Assembly (NCBI RefSeq): GCF_001506075.1
Contig: NZ_KQ947476.1
Span: 451,281-515,280 of the forward strand
Source: Vibrio sp. MEBiC08052
Lineage (GTDB): Bacteria; Pseudomonadota; Gammaproteobacteria; Enterobacterales; Vibrionaceae
Reading direction: 5' to 3'
DNA length: 64,000 nt
Positions within the stretch are counted from its first letter, which is position 1. Every line of letters starts with the position of its first letter. The notes beneath the pieces are model-generated. The model was not told where the DNA came from. It saw nothing but the letters and a program-made list of their open reading frames with translations, and did not search any database. The position numbers and the translations under genes are program-made. Below are positions 53,697-62,104 of the stretch, piece after piece.

Positions 53697-55115
53697 TAAT
53701 GCCGCTCGCTTAACAGCGAGCGACTCTTTTCTTATAGGGATAACGAGGGGCTTTGTAGAGTACCTGTCTTGGTATCGGTTTGCGTTTTCTCTTCTCTGGT
53801 AAGATGAACCGTTTGCCATTCTCTCTCAGGTTTTGAAGTTTCTTTGGTACCGTCCCTGGTGTACGGCCAGAACACCATAAAAACTCATCTTGTATCAGTC
53901 TTAGCGCATTGATAAAGCTAATTCTGAGTGGTTCCACACCGTAATACTCTGCCATCCTTTTCATTTCTAAGCGGACAAGATTGTAAGAGATAAAAACTCC
54001 CCAGAGCTCTTGATAAATCCCTTCCGCTTTCTGACTTCTAAGAACAGTGGTGTTGTCCAGTTGATTCTGTTTCAGCTCACCGTAGCTTTGCTCAATTTCC
54101 CAGCGTTCCCAGTATACTTTGACCATCTCCTTCAATGGATAGGTTTCTGGGCATTCCATTGATGTGATGAAGCCTTTGATTTCTCCTTTTGGCTCAGGAA
54201 TGAGTACCAAGCGAGCTTGCCAGTTTTGTCCCAGATGAGGATATTCTTTTTGAGCTTGAGGAGAGACCGGCATTTTGATGAGTTTGTCATAGGGAGAGTA
54301 CTCCTCCAGAACCTCATATCTGAACTTACTCTTGATTGGTGTCAGCCAATGGATATTCTTGCCAGCTCCGCGCCATGATTGGAAAAGCTCCGCTGATAAG
54401 AAACCACGATCAAAAAGAGTGAGTGAGTTATCTGGCGCAGAGCCAACAAGTTGCTGAGCGTAAGATATTTCACTATTGGTTATCGGGCCAAAAGCCACAT
54501 CGGATACCAAATGAGTTCGGGTAGACGTTAATGTGACGGCTAATACAGAAGGGAATGTGGATGTGGCACTTCTATAGCCAAATTGTTGATTATCTTTTGT
54601 TTCAGGCACCCTGAATTGAGTTCCGTCTACACTCAAAACCTTCAGCCCACAAACTGAGGTCGCGGTATCTTCTTTTTCCCACTCAGTCGCGGTGGTATGG
54701 AATAAGTAACGTAATGGTTCAAAACCGATACGCTGCCTTGCTTTCACAATACTGCTAGTCGCAAGAGGGGGAAGTTCCCCCTTTGAATCAGGAAAGGCCA
54801 GTTCAAGCTTATCGCAGACGTCGCTGATAGAGCGGTTTCTCATTAGCCCAATCCCCAACACCAGCCAAACGGCTTGTTCCGCAGGAAATCTTCGTTTTCT
54901 AACCGCAGCACGGCCAGTTTGCTTTACTGCTTCAGAAATCCATTCAATAGGAATATTTTTCTGAAATGAATCGATTGATTCAGGGTAATGAAATTCAGCT
55001 GCGATTTGTAACTCGCGAGAAAATTCAGACATAAAAAACGGCCTCAGAAATTACTCTGAGACCGATTATGAGGCCACCCTAGGATCATTCAAGTTTTCTT
55101 AAACGATCGGCATTA
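53697..55115 (-). mobile_element. IS4-family insertion sequence, intact
   Basis: 1419 bp element. Terminal inverted repeats start TAATGCCG on both ends: left TAATGCCGCTCGCTTAACA from 53697, right (reverse complement) TAATGCCGATCGTTTAAGA from 55115. A perfect 12-bp direct repeat TGCAGAATGAAC flanks it (53685-53696 and 55116-55127), the size expected for IS4. One transposase gene fills it. The perfect duplication means a recent, simple insertion. The rejoined flanks make a hairpin terminator for glyS. Confidence 0.95.
53710..55032 (-). CDS. IS4 family transposase
   Basis: 440 aa DDE transposase, apparently intact. Catalytic residues are D136 (LSVDGTQF), D208 (LFDRGF) and E314. The IS4 YREK signature is exact: Y307, R310, E314, K321. 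N-terminal DUF4372/HTH-like region LVLGIGLMRNRSISDVC is typical. It is oriented like glyS, so it may receive read-through from the glyQS transcript whose terminator was split. Confidence 0.95.
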   Translation of the reverse strand: MSEFSRELQIAAEFHYPESIDSFQKNIPIEWISEAVKQTGRAAVRKRRFPAEQAVWLVLGIGLMRNRSISDVCDKLELAFPDSKGELPPLATSSIVKARQRIGFEPLRYLFHTTATEWEKEDTATSVCGLKVLSVDGTQFRVPETKDNQQFGYRSATSTFPSVLAVTLTSTRTHLVSDVAFGPITNSEISYAQQLVGSAPDNSLTLFDRGFLSAELFQSWRGAGKNIHWLTPIKSKFRYEVLEEYSPYDKLIKMPVSPQAQKEYPHLGQNWQARLVLIPEPKGEIKGFITSMECPETYPLKEMVKVYWERWEIEQSYGELKQNQLDNTTVLRSQKAEGIYQELWGVFISYNLVRLEMKRMAEYYGVEPLRISFINALRLIQDEFLWCSGRTPGTVPKKLQNLRENGKRFILPEKRKRKPIPRQVLYKAPRYPYKKRVARC

Positions 55116-55136
55116 TGCAGAATGAACAGGGCTTTG
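55116..55136 (-). terminator. Severed 5' arm of the glyS terminator
   Basis: TGCAGAATGAACAGGGCTTTG adjoins the right end of the IS, 26 bp after the glyS stop. Removing the IS and one duplication restores AAAGCCCT-12-base loop-AGGGCTTT followed by a U run, a standard terminator. In the present state this arm has no nearby partner. Confidence 0.8.
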
Positions 55137-55161
55137 TGAACGCTGTTTCTGTCTGATCGGA

Positions 55162-57228
55162 TTATTTCTGCAATACCGAAATATCCGCGATTTCTAAGAA
55201 TAGATTCCGTAAGTTGTTCAGCAGTGTCAGACGGTTGATTTTCAGGGCTTCATCATCCGCCATGACCATCACGTCTTCAAAGAATGCGTCAACCGGTTCT
55301 TTGAGTGCCGCCAACTGGTTTAGCGCTGACTGATAATCACCGTTCGCGAATGCCGGTTCCAGCGCTTCACTCAGAACGGCGACATTCTCTGCCAGTGCCA
55401 CTTCTGCCCCTTCTTGAAGCAGGGCTAGGTCTACCTCTTCTGCCAGTTGACCGTCAAATTTGGCCAAAATATTACCGACACGTTTATTGGCCGCAGCCAG
55501 TGAATCTGCTGCATCGAGAGTTCGGAAGTGAGAAACCGCTTTGACCCGTTGGTCAAAATCAGCTGGTTTCGTCGGATGACGAGCCAGTACCGCCTGAATG
55601 ACATCAACACTGAACCCTTCATCTTGGTACCAGGCACGGAAACGGCCTAACATAAACTCGATCACCTCCTGTTCGACACTTGCGTTGGTGAGTTTGTCAC
55701 CGAACTGCGCTGCCGCTTCGGCAACTAAGTCAACCAGATCCAGCTGGTAACCGTTTTCGACGATGATACGCAGAATGCCTAATGATGCACGGCGTAAGGC
55801 GTATGGATCTGACCCTTTCGGAGCCTGACCAATGCCAAAAATCCCGACAATGGTGTCAAGCTTATCGGCAATGGCAACGGCCGATGAGATGGCATTACTT
55901 GGCAGGCGATCACCGGCAAAGCGTGGCATATACTGCTCGTTGAGTGCCAGAGCAACCTCTTCCGCTTCACCGTCATGGCGGGCATAGTGCATCCCCATGA
56001 TGCCCTGAGTCTCGGTGAACTCAAACACCATTGAGGTCATCAGGTCGCATTTTGCCAGTAACGCTGCGCGAGTTGTTTTCTCGACATCGGCACCAATGCT
56101 TTTTGCAACATAGGCGGCTAACACCGCAATCCGGTCGGTTTTATCTTTGATGCTGCCCAGTTGTTTCTGGAAGATGGCCGTTTCGAGTTCTGGCAGACGA
56201 TCAATTAACGGACGTTTGCGGTCATTATTGAAGAAGAATTCCGCATCCGCGAGACGGGGGCGAACTACTTTTTCATTCCCTTCAATGACGTGGCGTGGTT
56301 CTTTCGATTCAATATTCGAGACGAAAATGAACTTCGGTAGCAGGTTTTTATTGACGTCGTAAACCGGGAAATACTTCTGATCACCCTTCATGGTGTAAAC
56401 CAGTGCTTCTGAAGGAACTTTAAGAAATTTTTCTTCAAAAGAAGCAGTTAAAACGACCGGCCATTCGACCAGCGATGCAACTTCTTCAACCAAATCTTCT
56501 TCCAGATCGGCAACCCCGCCAACGTCTGCCGCTGCTTTTTTGGCATCCGCGATAATGATTGCTTTACGGGTTTCGTAATCTGCGATGACTTTGCCGCGTT
56601 CTTGCAAAATGTCTGGATACTGGCTTGCTGATTCGAGCGTCAATTCGGCCTCACCCATAAAGCGGTGACCACGAATTACCCGGCCTGACTGAACGCCGAG
56701 GATTTCCCCTTCGATCAAGTCTTCATCCAACAAAATGGTCAGGGTTTTGACCGGACGAATAAATTGGGTGTCTTGGTCGCCCCAACGCATCGGTTTGGCA
56801 ATTGGTAGGTTTGCTAACGCTTTTGCTGCCAGTTCAACAATCAGGGCTTTTGCCGGCTGGCCTTTGACTGCTTGCTTGAACAGCAACCATTCCCCTTTAT
56901 CGGTGGTCAACCGTTCTGCTTGTGCGACGGTAATCCCGTTGCCACGGGCCCAGCCTTCTGCCGCTTTAGTTGGGTTTCCGTCAGCATCAAATGCGGCGGT
57001 AACTGCCGGGCCGCGTTTTTCGACGACTTTATCGGGTTGATTTTCCGCTAAACCGGCAACTTTCAGGGCCAGACGACGTGGTGTGGCGTACCACTGCATT
57101 GTTTCAAAAGGTAGATCAGCTGTTTTCAGCTCAGCTTGAAAGTTGTGATAAAACGCTTCAGCCAGTGTGCGAAGCTGTGTCGGTGGGAGTTCTTCCGTTC
57201 CCAATTCGATTAAAAGTTCTTTAGCCAT
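55162..57228 (-). CDS. glyS: Glycine-tRNA ligase beta subunit
   Basis: 688 aa beta subunit of the alpha2beta2 glycyl-tRNA synthetase, the form used by most gammaproteobacteria. N-terminal KELLIELGTEELPPTQLRTLAEAF and the HD-like and anticodon-binding C-terminal parts are present. The ATG at 57228 was chosen because it gives the invariant MAKELLIE start. glyQ ends 14 bp upstream, so they are one operon. Its terminator is split by the IS. Confidence 0.97.
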   Translation of the reverse strand: MAKELLIELGTEELPPTQLRTLAEAFYHNFQAELKTADLPFETMQWYATPRRLALKVAGLAENQPDKVVEKRGPAVTAAFDADGNPTKAAEGWARGNGITVAQAERLTTDKGEWLLFKQAVKGQPAKALIVELAAKALANLPIAKPMRWGDQDTQFIRPVKTLTILLDEDLIEGEILGVQSGRVIRGHRFMGEAELTLESASQYPDILQERGKVIADYETRKAIIIADAKKAAADVGGVADLEEDLVEEVASLVEWPVVLTASFEEKFLKVPSEALVYTMKGDQKYFPVYDVNKNLLPKFIFVSNIESKEPRHVIEGNEKVVRPRLADAEFFFNNDRKRPLIDRLPELETAIFQKQLGSIKDKTDRIAVLAAYVAKSIGADVEKTTRAALLAKCDLMTSMVFEFTETQGIMGMHYARHDGEAEEVALALNEQYMPRFAGDRLPSNAISSAVAIADKLDTIVGIFGIGQAPKGSDPYALRRASLGILRIIVENGYQLDLVDLVAEAAAQFGDKLTNASVEQEVIEFMLGRFRAWYQDEGFSVDVIQAVLARHPTKPADFDQRVKAVSHFRTLDAADSLAAANKRVGNILAKFDGQLAEEVDLALLQEGAEVALAENVAVLSEALEPAFANGDYQSALNQLAALKEPVDAFFEDVMVMADDEALKINRLTLLNNLRNLFLEIADISVLQK

Positions 57229-57242
57229 GCTTTTCTCTCCCC

Positions 57243-58166
57243 TTATGCCTGTTGGTCTTGCTTTTTGCACATTGGGAAGCCCAACGCTTCACGAGATGCG
57301 TAATAAGCTTCTGCGACTGCTTTGGTCAAATTACGAATCCGTAAGATGTAGCGTTGACGCTCTGTGACAGAGATCGCTTTACGCGCATCGAGCAGGTTAA
57401 ATGCGTGCCCTGCTTTGAGAATGCGCTCATAGGCAGGCAGTGGGAGTGGCGCTTCTAATGCCAGCAGATGCTGACACTCTTTTTCGCATTGATCGAAGAA
57501 GCTGAACAAAAAGTCCACATCAGCATGTTCAAAGTTATAAGTGGACTGTTCCACTTCATTTTGATGATAGATGTCACCGTAGGTGACTTTACCCAGAGGC
57601 CCGTCCGTCCAGACGAGATCATAAACGGAATCGACACTCTGAATATACATTGCAAGACGTTCTATTCCGTAAGTAATTTCACCGGTGACTGGCTTACACT
57701 CCAGACCGCCGACTTGTTGGAAATAGGTAAACTGGGTGACTTCCATACCATTGAGCCAAACTTCCCAGCCGAGTCCCCATGCGCCCAGAGTCGGGTTTTC
57801 CCAGTTATCTTCGACGAAGCGAATGTCGTGGACTTGTGGATCAATCCCCAGAGCTTTCAGTGAGCCCAGATAAAGTTCTTGGATATTATCCGGTGATGGT
57901 TTGATCATCACCTGAAACTGATAATAGTGTTGCAGACGGTTCGGGTTTTCACCGTAGCGACCATCGGTCGGGCGACGGGAAGGCTGCACATAAGCTGTCG
58001 CAATTGGCTCGGGGCCGATTGCGCGCAGGCAAGTCATCGGGTGAGACGTGCCTGCACCCACTTCCATGTCTAAAGGTTGAACAATCGTACATCCTTGACG
58101 GGCCCAATAATCCTGCAGCGCGAGGATCATCCCCTGAAAGGTTTTGATATCATAGTTTGTTTGCAT
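57243..58166 (-). CDS. glyQ: Glycine-tRNA ligase alpha subunit
   Basis: 307 aa catalytic alpha subunit with the class II synthetase core. TFQGMILALQDYWARQGC is at the N-terminus, then the MEVGAGTSHPMTCLRAIGPEP motif-2-like segment, and GGLECKPVTGEITYGIERLAMYIQ near 165. The ATG at 58166 gives the family start MQTNYDIKTFQ; the open frame extends 27 codons further. Divergent from the manganese exporter gene. Confidence 0.97.
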   Translation of the reverse strand: MQTNYDIKTFQGMILALQDYWARQGCTIVQPLDMEVGAGTSHPMTCLRAIGPEPIATAYVQPSRRPTDGRYGENPNRLQHYYQFQVMIKPSPDNIQELYLGSLKALGIDPQVHDIRFVEDNWENPTLGAWGLGWEVWLNGMEVTQFTYFQQVGGLECKPVTGEITYGIERLAMYIQSVDSVYDLVWTDGPLGKVTYGDIYHQNEVEQSTYNFEHADVDFLFSFFDQCEKECQHLLALEAPLPLPAYERILKAGHAFNLLDARKAISVTERQRYILRIRNLTKAVAEAYYASREALGFPMCKKQDQQA

Positions 58167-58334
58167 AGTCGGGTTCGCGCGAGTTGTTTGAATCATGAAA
58201 AATAACATTGAATTATACCGATATATTGACGCATCGAGTAGTAGCAATCTTGTTTAATTGTTGTGCATTGTTCTTTTCACGACATAAAACCGATACGATG
58301 CTTGTTTTCCGTACATAAGCTCGCTAAAATCGCC

Positions 58335-58475
58335 GCGTCTTTGGGGAGTAGCTTACCACGCCATTCGTTCAGCATTGGACAGTTTGTGCAGCGATGTGGC
58401 TGGTTCGTTCGTCAACATATTTGGTGCACATCACCGTGGCGTTCGAGACTCATACGAGTTTAGCAAGACCTTAGA
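58335..58475 (+). promoter_or_regulatory. yybP-ykoY (Mn2+) riboswitch
   Basis: Starts with the diagnostic CTTTGGGGAGTAGC (58339-58352). The second conserved loop GTCAACAT is near 58410, and TAGCAAGACCTTAG (58461-58474) closes the 3' side. These are the metal-binding loops of the manganese riboswitch. Immediately downstream a 15-bp stem pairs 58472-58486 with 58501-58515 (TAGACAAATATCGCG / CGCGATGTTTGTCTA, one G-U). It overlaps the 3' edge of the aptamer and is a likely expression-platform element. The exporter gene begins 30 bp after it. Confidence 0.9.
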
Positions 58476-58545
58476 CAAATATCGCGGTACCGGGGTAGGG
58501 CGCGATGTTTGTCTATGGTTAGTCATCCTGCCCCGAGAGCCTGTC

Positions 58546-59100
58546 GTGAATATTTTAGCTATATCAATCACAACCGTAACGCTGGCAGAGATCGGCGATA
58601 AAACTCAACTTCTTTCATTGATGTTGGCAAGCTGCTATCGCAAGCCGTTGCCGATTATTAGTGCCATCTTCTTTGCAACACTGGTCAATCACGCCCTTGC
58701 AGCTTGGTTGGGCGTCGTCGTTGCTGAATACCTTTCTCCGGATATTTTAAAATGGGTCATCTTTGCCAGCTTTTTAGCAATGGCGGGTTGGGTGCTGATT
58801 CCCGATAAAATGGATGATGATGGTGCCTGTTCGAGTCGAGGCCCGTTTGTCGCCAGCTTTATTGCGTTTTTCGTTGCGGAAATCGGGGATAAAACACAGA
58901 TCGCGACTTCAGTGTTAGGGGCTCAATTTGCCGATGGTTTGCTCTGGGTGGTTTTGGGGACGACCATTGGGATGATGATCGCGAATGTGCCGGTGGTGTT
59001 GATCGGGAAGCTTTCTGCTGATCGACTACCTTTGGGGCTGATCCGGAAAATTACAGCCGTCCTGTTTGTCGGTTTGGCTGGCGTAGCAATTTTATACTGA
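58546..59100 (+). CDS. mneA: Manganese exporter, UPF0016/GDT1 family (MneA)
   Basis: 184 aa inner-membrane protein with six predicted helices in two repeats. Each repeat carries the family cation motif EIGDKTQ (near residues 14 and 113). Vibrio members are known Mn2+ exporters. The start is taken as GTG at 58546 (VNILAISITTVTLAEIGDKTQ) with GAGAG upstream; the frame is open to 58375, but that part is the riboswitch. Control by the yybP-ykoY RNA would switch it on when Mn2+ is high. Confidence 0.92.
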   Translation: MNILAISITTVTLAEIGDKTQLLSLMLASCYRKPLPIISAIFFATLVNHALAAWLGVVVAEYLSPDILKWVIFASFLAMAGWVLIPDKMDDDGACSSRGPFVASFIAFFVAEIGDKTQIATSVLGAQFADGLLWVVLGTTIGMMIANVPVVLIGKLSADRLPLGLIRKITAVLFVGLAGVAILY

Positions 59101-59205
59101 GTCAGTTATTGGTGAACATATCGGTGACAAGCGTGATATCTGACATACATGCGTCATCAATCTCATGCTACTGTGATGCTAGGACGTCAACAAAGGGAGT
59201 TGCGT

Positions 59206-59463
59206 ATGTTAGTTCGTTACACTGGCATGAGCTTGAAAAGCCAATTCTACTTGTACGCTTTTGGCTTTATTCTGACCATACTGGGCATGATGTTAACCGA
59301 TATGTGGTTACCGATGGTGGTGGGTTCTCTCATTCTGATGGGGTTGCTCGTTGAGTCTTGGATCCAGATTTTTCATGTGGTGCCACTGCATCAAGAAGTT
59401 CGCGCCCTGAAAAAACAGGTGGAAAAACTGCAACATCATTATCAGGATGAGAAGAACCTCTGA
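59206..59463 (+). CDS. Small membrane protein with coiled-coil tail
   Basis: 85 aa, family not recognised. Two hydrophobic helices (about 12-30 and 34-55, FYLYAFGFILTILGMMLTDMW and MVVGSLILMGLLVESWIQIF) are followed by a charged heptad-like tail (HQEVRALKKQVEKLQHHY). The ATG at 59206 has AGGGAG nine bases upstream; an ATG 57 bp earlier lacks one. It resembles small inner-membrane proteins with a cytoplasmic helix; no function is claimed. Confidence 0.75.
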   Translation: MLVRYTGMSLKSQFYLYAFGFILTILGMMLTDMWLPMVVGSLILMGLLVESWIQIFHVVPLHQEVRALKKQVEKLQHHYQDEKNL

Positions 59464-59516
59464 TGCTTCAGCGTGTCAGACATGACATGTTTTGTGATGC
59501 TTATTCCACTTATTTC

Positions 59517-59573
59517 GGGCAACTTTTTGCTCACCGGGCAACTTCTTGCTCGCCTCCGGGCAAGATCTTGCTT
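59517..59573 (+). promoter_or_regulatory. Three tandem dyads, candidate enhancer for hcp (VasH-type activator)
   Basis: GGGCAACTTTTTGCTC (59517-59532), GGGCAACTTCTTGCTC (59536-59551) and GGGCAAGATCTTGCTT (59558-59573). Each is an inverted repeat of the form GCAA-n4-TTGC. They lie about 54-110 bp upstream of a sigma-54 promoter, the normal place for an enhancer-binding protein. In vibrios hcp genes are known to be activated by VasH with sigma-54, so VasH is the prime candidate; it is not encoded here. Confidence 0.75.
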
Positions 59574-59625
59574 GTATCTATCTTTATCTCTTTATAACCA
59601 TTTGATTTTATTGGTGTGTGTGAGT

Positions 59626-59641
59626 TGGCACACCCCTTGCT
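59626..59641 (+). promoter_or_regulatory. Sigma-54 promoter of hcp
   Basis: TTGGCACACCCCTTGCT matches the -24/-12 consensus TGGCAC-n5-TTGCW exactly, with GG and GC ten bases apart. It lies about 77 bp before the hcp ATG and just downstream of the three activator dyads. Confidence 0.92.
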
Positions 59642-59702
59642 CTAACAGTTCAAGAGCCTAAAGGTTCTATGTGCATTAAAAACATGAACTTATTATAGAT
59701 AA

Positions 59703-60236
59703 TTGAAGGAATTCAGAATGCCAACTCCATGTTATATCTCTATCGAAGGTGAAACTCAGGGGCTAATCACGTCAGGCGCTTGTACAGCAGATTCTATCGG
59801 TGACTCTTTTGTTGAAGGTCACGAAGATGAAATGATGGTTCAACAGTTCGACCACGTTGTGACTGTTCCTACTGATCCTCAGTCTGGTCAGCCTGCTGGT
59901 CAACGTGTTCACAAGCCTTTCAAATTCACTGTGAACCTGAACAAAGCCGTTCCACTGCTGTATAACGCACTGGCTTCCGGTGAAAAAATGTCTGCTGTGA
60001 CGCTGAAGTGGTACCGTACTTCAATCGAAGGCAAGCAAGAAAACTTCTTCACCACAACACTTGAAAACGCAACGATTGTTGACATCAAGTGTGAAATGCC
60101 ACACTGCCAAAACCCAGCAGACTCTGACTTCACGCAAAACCTGACTGTCTCTATGTCTTACCGTAAGATCACTTGGGACCACGTTAACGCGGGTACTTCA
60201 GGTGCTGACGACTGGCGTAAGCCAATCGAAGCTTAA
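59703..60236 (+). CDS. hcp: Hcp family type VI secretion tube protein (canonical)
   Basis: 177 aa, closely matching vibrionacean Hcp: MPTPCYISIEGETQGLITSGACTADSIGDSF at the start, then DEMMVQQFDHVV, HKPFKFTVNLNKAVPLLYNALASG, and SMSYRKITWDHV with DDW near the end. It forms the hexameric rings of the T6SS tube and is secreted. It is a stand-alone gene without vgrG or sheath genes nearby, as is usual for auxiliary hcp loci. AAGGAATTC precedes the ATG. Expression is probably sigma-54 dependent. Confidence 0.95.
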   Translation: MKEFRMPTPCYISIEGETQGLITSGACTADSIGDSFVEGHEDEMMVQQFDHVVTVPTDPQSGQPAGQRVHKPFKFTVNLNKAVPLLYNALASGEKMSAVTLKWYRTSIEGKQENFFTTTLENATIVDIKCEMPHCQNPADSDFTQNLTVSMSYRKITWDHVNAGTSGADDWRKPIEA

Positions 60237-60678
60237 TTGTCAGCTGAACAGGCACTGCGTGTGTCTGTCCGACAATGCTTTGATTGTCCTGTTGCTCACC
60301 CGCGGGTGGGCAACATTGTTTATATCTCCTCCCTTGTTATCCTTTATCTTTTCTCAAAATCCTGATTTCATTGCACTCAATAAGGTTGCGCTGCGATACC
60401 CGTCAGCATAGAAATATTTCTCTTCTGAAAACAGTCCCGTTCTCTCAATATTATGTCTTTGATTGATATATCGTTATGATTCACTTTTTATCATTGCCCT
60501 TTCGGTCACAAGATATTTTGCCGGTTCTCACCTAAGCTTTTATTGTCTCACTCGAATATAGTGAGTAATCAATGGATCAAGAGCTTTGTAAGCTGTTGTT
60601 GAAAATGGCAAATTTGGGGATTAGCCAGAGAGCAGAGTGGAACGATGATCGTCGTGTTGCGTCGAGGGTAAGGAGTCA
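60237..60678. other. Intergenic region after hcp, with a terminator-like hairpin
   Basis: A perfect 24-base palindrome GTTGCTCACCCGCGGGTGGGCAAC (60291-60314; one T-G pair) lies 55 bp after hcp and is followed by ATTGTTTATA, a weak U tract. It probably ends hcp transcription. The rest (to 60678) is AT-rich and should carry the promoter of the TPR lipoprotein; no other gene is supported. Confidence 0.6.
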
Positions 60679-61692
60679 ATGATGAGAATACAATCTGTGC
60701 GCATCGCTGTGACATTAATGGTTGGGTTGATGACTGGATGTGCAACCCAACAACAGCAACAGGCATCATCAATGATGGCGCAGTTGTATGATGGCCGCCC
60801 ATTAAGCAGCCTGAACGTTACTGATGCAGCGAAGACCGAACAAGAAGCCATTACGCGTGGTGATGCCGCAATGCGCGAACAGAACGATGATTTAGCGCTG
60901 TTCGAATATATTCGCGCGCTGTCATTGCCATCGGGACAGCATCGGGATCAAATCCTTTATAAGATTGGGCGAATTCATCAGTTGCATCAACGTGAAGCGT
61001 TAGCAGATAAAGCCTATCAGATGGCATTGCGGGACAACCCCGATAATATCGATGTATTGCAACAACTGGGGGTGATTAACAGTAAAAAAGGGGCGTTTGA
61101 TGTAGGAAAACGTTACTTTCTCCGGGCGATTGACGTTGATCAGGAGCGTTTGAATCACCCTGCCAACCTGAGCCAGACACGCAATCCTATCGAGTGGGTG
61201 GCGGCTTTAGAGCTTGATGAACACTCCCCGACGGATGCTTATATGGGACTGGGGATTATTTATGATATGGATTTTCACCATGAGCTGGCTCAGGCGCTCT
61301 ATAAAAAAGTGCTGCATATCCAGCCTCAATCGGGCAAATTACTGCTGAACATTGGTTATTCCTATTACATGAGTGGTGACTATCTTGAGGCAAAACGCGC
61401 TACGCTTGCTGCATTGGCACTCGAGCCGGATAACCGCAGAGCGCAGAACAATCTGGCGCTCATTTATCTTGGTCATGGTAAAATACAGCGAGCGCTGAAT
61501 GTGTTGATGCAGCAGATGGAAAGTTATGAAGCGTTCAATCGTGTCGGCTATTTTCTTATGATTCAGGGCGACCCCGGTAAAGCCATTCCTTATCTGCAAC
61601 AAGCAATTGATGAAAAACCGTCCTACTATCAAGCCGCCCATGAGAATCTTGAAAGAGCGGTCGCTGACGTAAACGCTTTGGCGAATCAATAG
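60679..61692 (+). CDS. TPR-repeat lipoprotein, TadD-like
   Basis: 337 aa (or 336 from the second ATG, better spaced from AAGGAG). Lipoprotein signal with lipobox LMTGC near residue 21. Several tetratricopeptide-like repeats follow (for example ILYKIGRIHQLHQREALADKAYQMALRDNP, TDAYMGLGIIYDMDFHHELAQALYKKVLHIQP, GKLLLNIGYSYYMSGDYLEAKRATLAALALEP, AQNNLALIYLGHGKIQRAL). TPR lipoproteins of this kind are often annotated TadD, a pilus (Flp) assembly factor. No other tad gene is here, so the role is open. Confidence 0.8.
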   Translation: MMRIQSVRIAVTLMVGLMTGCATQQQQQASSMMAQLYDGRPLSSLNVTDAAKTEQEAITRGDAAMREQNDDLALFEYIRALSLPSGQHRDQILYKIGRIHQLHQREALADKAYQMALRDNPDNIDVLQQLGVINSKKGAFDVGKRYFLRAIDVDQERLNHPANLSQTRNPIEWVAALELDEHSPTDAYMGLGIIYDMDFHHELAQALYKKVLHIQPQSGKLLLNIGYSYYMSGDYLEAKRATLAALALEPDNRRAQNNLALIYLGHGKIQRALNVLMQQMESYEAFNRVGYFLMIQGDPGKAIPYLQQAIDEKPSYYQAAHENLERAVADVNALANQ

Positions 61693-61716
61693 TTATCGAA
61701 TGATCGGTCAGTCACA

Positions 61717-61968
61717 TCACGACTCAAGCCCTTTCTGAATCAAAAACTGATAAGGGATTTGCTCGATTTGAGCTGCCAACAGCTGATGATCCATAAACCG
61801 ACAGAAACTGGGAATATCACGTGTTGTCGAAGGGTCATCTGCAATCACCAGTAACTTCTCACCGTCTTTCATCGAACGAATGGTTTTTCTGACCATCATG
61901 ACAGGTTCGGGACACCGTAATCCTTCTGCCTCTAATATGTAGTCGGCTAATGATTTATCAATGGTCAT
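61717..61968 (-). CDS. tusA: Sulfur carrier protein TusA
   Basis: 83 aa. The active cysteine lies in the signature GLRCPEPVMMVRKTIR (Cys at about residue 19). ADDPSTTRDIPSFCRFMDHQL is also typical. TusA takes persulfide sulfur from IscS and passes it to the TusBCD/E relay for 2-thiouridine at tRNA wobble positions. The gene is convergent with the TPR lipoprotein gene and divergent from the 59-aa protein gene. Confidence 0.95.
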   Translation of the reverse strand: MTIDKSLADYILEAEGLRCPEPVMMVRKTIRSMKDGEKLLVIADDPSTTRDIPSFCRFMDHQLLAAQIEQIPYQFLIQKGLES

Positions 61969-62104
61969 GGCAGGTAGCTTTGTTAGTCATTTGAATGTCA
62001 AATAATACTGGCGAAGAAAAAATATTCAATAACCTCTTGGCAAATGAAACTTTTTGTTTTAATTTATTTAACATGTTTGCAACATTCGTGTCGGGGAGCA
62101 AGGA

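Noticed and set aside
58375..58545. 57-residue N-terminal extension of the manganese exporter
   Set aside because: The DNA is the yybP-ykoY riboswitch; the translated part is unlike UPF0016 proteins.
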